Shown here one piece after another: positions 61,725-64,000 of a stretch of 64,000 nucleotides of DNA. Below the pieces are notes generated by a model, which worked only from the letters and a program-made list of their open reading frames with translations, ran no database searches and was not told the origin of the DNA. Position 1 is the first letter of the stretch; the number at the start of each line of letters is the position of its first letter. The translations under genes were made by a program, and so were the position numbers. Source of the stretch: Panorpa germanica (lineage: Eukaryota > Arthropoda > Insecta > Mecoptera > Panorpidae); contig OY783211.1 of NCBI GenBank assembly GCA_963678705.1, positions 10,864,603 to 10,928,602 on the forward strand. Direction: 5' to 3'.

Positions 61725-63948
61725 ATATTATTTATTTATTTATTTACTTTGACTTTTATTCGTCATAGCCACCATCTAACATTTTTTACATATTTCACAT
61801 TTTATAATTCTATTTCACAATATATCACTAATTAATTTTGAATCACTTAACAAAAATTTAGAATATTAACAGGAAAAGTTTAAACCACATCTAATATTTC
61901 ACTATTGAATTTTTATCTTTCCGGCTAAACTATAATATTAAACTATATATTTAAACTATAATTTATGCATTCAAATATAATATGATCCAAAGTTCCTATT
62001 TTTACTCCTGGAGTTTTACAATGATTACTTTTGATTTTGATTATAGTTGATATAATTTTACGGGACTCATTTCTAAACCATCTTTTCTTACTTAAATTTA
62101 GATGTAACATATAATAATCTCTTCCTTTTAACTGACTTTTGTTAATGAAATCTTGGTTTCTCAAATTGAAGTTTAATTTTTTGATTATATTAAATTTCAT
62201 ATGAAGGTAATTTCACTTTCATCTCAATTTCCAAATTTATTGATTCCTTTGCCAATTTGTCCGCAATTTCATTTCCTCTTATTCCACTATGTCCTGGTAT
62301 CCATTTTATGGTATTATTTTTAGTTATTATATTGAAATACAGCTCCTTAATTTTGCATATCAAAATATCATTTTTTAATTTGTAATCATTAGAATTTAAA
62401 TTTTTTAAAACACTTAAAGAATCCGTTATTATTATATTTTATTATTGTTCATATTTTCATTAATTTCCAATGCTTTTAATATTGCTAATTTTTCTTCAGT
62501 ATAAGAGCTAACTTTGTTATTTAATTTAAATTTATCATATAATAAATGTATTTGTTCATATATAGCAAATATTATTGGCGTATCTGATACAGTTTTCTTT
62601 TGCAGTTACTAACGGAAAACCGGAATTAGTGCTTGGCGCTGGAAGTTTATTCATAGCGTTATCGCATCAAATTCTAGGAAAACACAACACAGCAGGCATT
62701 CCTCTTGAATTAACAATTAGTGAAATGGTTTACGATAGCAAAAAGGGGCGGATCTTTATGGCAGATAATATCCAACGAAAGATCTTTGCTTTTGACCCCA
62801 AAGACGTAATGACGGGTTCTCGGAATTTGTCAGTTATAGTTCCTTCTACAGAGACTGTGGAAGCAATGGATTTTGATCCATTTGGAAATAATTTATACTG
62901 GGTTGACAGTACATCTAAATCAATAGAAGTATTTAATTTGGGGGTAAAAGAACATGCTTTGCTCTTGCACGACTTGGAAGATGAAACTCCAATTGGTTTA
63001 GCTCTAGTTCCCGCTAAGGGAGTTATGTTTATTGTATTTAGAGCCACTAATCATACTTATATTGATAGGATGCGTATGGATGGCAAAGGTAAGTTGTCAC
63101 AAAACAAACACTTTCCATTCTGCTTGTAGATGTGTCGCACTTTTCACTTTTTCTATTCTAAATTTTATTATCTGCGGACAAACGCTCTGTTTAGATCCCC
63201 CAGTAGATTAATAATATTTTACCAATGTGCAGGTGAACGAACTACCATAATTTCCCGAGGATTATCCATAACTGGTATAATCAGATTGGCTTTTGACGTA
63301 AAGAGTCATCGTATATTTTGGACAGATCAAGAGTCTGGTAATATGGAAAGCACATCTGTTGAAGGAGATGATAGACAATTGTTCAGGAAATTGTTGAATC
63401 TTCCAATTGGTTTAGCTATACTACAACATAACATTTATTGGACTTCTAAACACTCAAGCACAGTACATTGGGTTGATACACATCATCCTAAAACCAATTT
63501 TAAAAAAACAATTAGTCTAGGTGATAATATGTTCGCTTTTGTAGTGTTACAAATTTTTATACAAATTCCTAATGAACATTCATTATATTATTTACAGATC
63601 CTCTAAACTATATTAGGCCAGATTATCCAGATTCTCTTCTACATTTGGAAGGTTTTGAAAATCTACGAATTGCTGCAGTGACAGGTGTTTATCATTATAT
63701 CCATCCCTGCCAAGAATCAAATGGTAATTGTTCGCACATATGTGTTCCTCTCTCATACAAGACTACTTCATGTTTGTGTCCACCTGGTTTGACTTTATTG
63801 AGGCCAGAATATCTACGGTGTATAGTCAATATTAGATGCAACGTAAATCAGTTTAGATGCTACACTTCCAATAGCTGTATTCCTATTGCATTAAGATGTA
63901 ATGGAATATCTAACTGCGCTGGAGCAGAAGATGAAATCGATTGTGATG
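57288..63948 (+). CDS. VgR: vitellogenin receptor (yolkless-like LDL-receptor family), 3' incomplete
   Basis: Insect VgR is the oocyte receptor that takes up vitellogenin by clathrin-mediated endocytosis. Exons: 57288-57489, 58306-58428, 58530-58678, 59156-59261, 59343-59489, 59558-59845, 60506-60702, 60781-60968, 61041-61242, 61334-61649, 62606-63088, 63233-63520, 63598-63948; phases chain for about 1013 residues. Order: signal peptide ([14 protein letters not shown]), five LDLa repeats (about residues 29-240), two EGF modules (244-338, the second with DVDEC), propeller 1 (340-600), EGF (about 605-639), propeller 2 (640-910), EGF (about 930-970), and an LDLa repeat opening cluster 2. The remaining cluster 2, membrane anchor and endocytic tail lie beyond the window. 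The ATG is the first in frame after an upstream TAA. LRP2 or LRP1 is less likely because the 5-repeat cluster followed by two propellers is the VgR plan. Confidence 0.8.
57604..58032 (+). mobile_element. hAT-like non-autonomous element (family C) in VgR intron 1
   Basis: Left end CAGGGGCGGCCTTAG; right end is the inverse of CAGACGTATTAGTGGGTGGC. Flanked by TATAACAC (57596-57603) and TATAACAT (58033-58040), a near-perfect 8 bp duplication typical of hAT elements. Contains mirrored ccgctgcgg and ccgccgcg runs. No transposase. Confidence 0.65.
58306..58428 (+). CDS. VgR: VgR exon 2 (LDLa 2)
   Basis: One complete LDLa repeat: [14 protein letters not shown] through [11 protein letters not shown]. 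Acceptor tgttttcag; donor G|gtgaga. Phase 1 on both sides, the classic symmetrical LDLa exon. Confidence 0.88.
58530..58678 (+). CDS. VgR: VgR exon 3 (LDLa 3)
   Basis: [13 protein letters not shown] through [11 protein letters not shown], six cysteines, with NVT and NNT glycosylation sequons. Donor CGT|gtaagt in phase 0, as required by the next exon. Confidence 0.85.
59156..59261 (+). CDS. VgR: VgR exon 4 (LDLa 4)
   Basis: [13 protein letters not shown] through [12 protein letters not shown]. The calcium corner is DDNDDE instead of DGSDE but keeps the acidic ligands. Acceptor ttattctag; donor G|gtaaga. Confidence 0.85.
59343..59489 (+). CDS. VgR: VgR exon 5 (LDLa 5)
   Basis: [16 protein letters not shown] through [11 protein letters not shown], the last repeat of the first ligand-binding cluster. 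Acceptor attgatag; donor A|gtaagt. Confidence 0.85.
59558..59845 (+). CDS. VgR: VgR exon 6 (two EGF modules)
   Basis: The first EGF runs [15 protein letters not shown] to CPKGYQ; the second is calcium-binding ([16 protein letters not shown], then [13 protein letters not shown]). This EGF pair precedes the first propeller in the LDL-receptor family. Donor A|gtaagt. Confidence 0.88.
59860..60456 (+). mobile_element. family A element, copy 6, inside VgR intron 6
   Basis: Left end AATTGGCTTGTGTCCT, right end AGGACACAAGCCCATT. It occupies 597 of the 660 bp of the intron, starting 14 bp after the donor boundary and ending 49 bp before the exon 7 start. Confidence 0.87.
60506..60702 (+). CDS. VgR: VgR exon 7 (propeller 1 start)
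   Basis: [14 protein letters not shown], then [14 protein letters not shown], the first YWTD blade. The donor GAA|gttagg is weak but gives the right phase 0 join to the next exon. Confidence 0.8.
60781..60968 (+). CDS. VgR: VgR exon 8 (propeller 1)
   Basis: [16 protein letters not shown], a YWTD-variant blade, ending [12 protein letters not shown]. Acceptor atttttcag; donor GG|gtagat, phase 2. Confidence 0.85.
61041..61242 (+). CDS. VgR: VgR exon 9 (propeller 1)
   Basis: LMYWSDWG, then [20 protein letters not shown] and [10 protein letters not shown]: two further blades. Acceptor atttctag; donor CGT|gtaaat. Confidence 0.88.
61334..61649 (+). CDS. VgR: VgR exon 10 (propeller 1 end, EGF)
   Basis: [19 protein letters not shown], then IYWSDW, ending the propeller with LIYGIHIRH. 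The EGF follows: [14 protein letters not shown], then CACPEGREL. Donor G|gtacta leads into an intron full of (TA)n and an antisense LINE. Confidence 0.85.
61655..61722. repeat. (TA)n microsatellite in VgR intron 10
   Basis: About 34 TA units directly between the exon 10 donor and the tail of the antisense LINE. Confidence 0.95.
61720..62590 (-). mobile_element. LINE 3' fragment, RNase H domain, antisense in VgR intron 10
   Basis: Reading on the minus strand from about 62590: [26 protein letters not shown], then [20 protein letters not shown], the conserved RNase H blocks (the catalytic D of TDS, and H and D of GHSG..GNEIAD). Further on, GRDYY, KKRWFRN and TLDHIIFEC resemble the C-terminal zinc-knuckle region. 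There is a frameshift between the first two blocks. The 3' side ends in an AATA-rich tail next to (TA)n. The I/R1/Jockey-like clade is not resolved. The element is 5' truncated. Confidence 0.75.
62606..63088 (+). CDS. VgR: VgR exon 11 (propeller 2)
   Basis: Begins [19 protein letters not shown] and contains [24 protein letters not shown] and [10 protein letters not shown]: degenerate YWTD blades of the second propeller. Acceptor ttttgcag; donor G|gtaagt. Confidence 0.87.
63233..63520 (+). CDS. VgR: VgR exon 12 (propeller 2)
   Basis: [20 protein letters not shown], then [16 protein letters not shown]. Acceptor aatgtgcag; donor CTA G|gtgata, which joins in phase 1 to the next exon as GAT. Confidence 0.85.
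63598..63948 (+). CDS. VgR: VgR exon 13 (EGF, first LDLa of cluster 2)
   Basis: [13 protein letters not shown] ends the propeller. The EGF is [17 protein letters not shown] with [10 protein letters not shown]. LDLa 6 is [14 protein letters not shown] to [10 protein letters not shown]. Donor G|gtatgt; the gene continues past the window. Confidence 0.87.
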
Positions 63949-64000
63949 GTATGTATAAATGCGAACCTTTAACATTGTTTTATCCAAGTAGTGTTCCATA

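Noticed and set aside
61943-62200. Minus-strand frame in VgR intron 10 as a host gene
   Set aside because: It is the C-terminal part of a LINE polyprotein.

Overview
The window is AT-rich animal DNA, most likely from an insect. It is intron-rich, full of short non-autonomous transposons, and carries the downstream part of a Neto (neuropilin/tolloid-like) gene followed on the same strand by the first 13 exons of a yolkless-type vitellogenin receptor (VgR). The VgR first cluster has five LDL-receptor class A (LDLa) repeats, then two EGF modules and two YWTD propellers. From memory, lepidopteran VgRs usually have four repeats in that cluster, so a non-lepidopteran insect is favoured, but I do not assign an order.

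Layout. 1-39951: no gene I can assign. This stretch is repeat-rich and probably holds upstream Neto intron or intergenic DNA. It contains five near-complete or 3'-truncated copies of a ~620 bp inverted-repeat element (family A), LINE 3' fragments, tRNA-derived SINE pieces, a hAT-like terminus at each of two places, simple repeats, and a few GC-rich coding-like patches, mostly on the minus strand. 39952-53137: ten Neto exons with consistent phases, encoding the second half of CUB1, CUB2, an LDLa repeat, one membrane segment and a ~316-residue cytoplasmic tail. The 5' exons (signal peptide, first half of CUB1) were not found. Neto introns carry a ~148 bp tandem array, a mariner relic and two copies of a TTAA-flanked MITE (family B). 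53138-57287: 3' UTR and intergenic DNA. 57288-63948: VgR exons 1-13, running off the right edge at the first repeat of the second LDLa cluster. Most VgR introns are 65-150 bp; three of the four longer ones contain a recognisable transposon.

The most interesting observation is at the Neto 3' end. The reading frame stops at a single TGA (followed by C), then continues in the same frame for 58 codons of protein-like sequence ending in a TQT motif. This looks like a candidate stop-codon readthrough extension, or else an unrecognised splice form or a sequence error. No CRISPR array, rRNA or functional tRNA gene was seen.

How the genes relate: Neto is an auxiliary membrane protein for ionotropic glutamate receptors and VgR is an oocyte endocytic receptor. 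They share LDLa modules and orientation, but nothing in the sequence ties them functionally.
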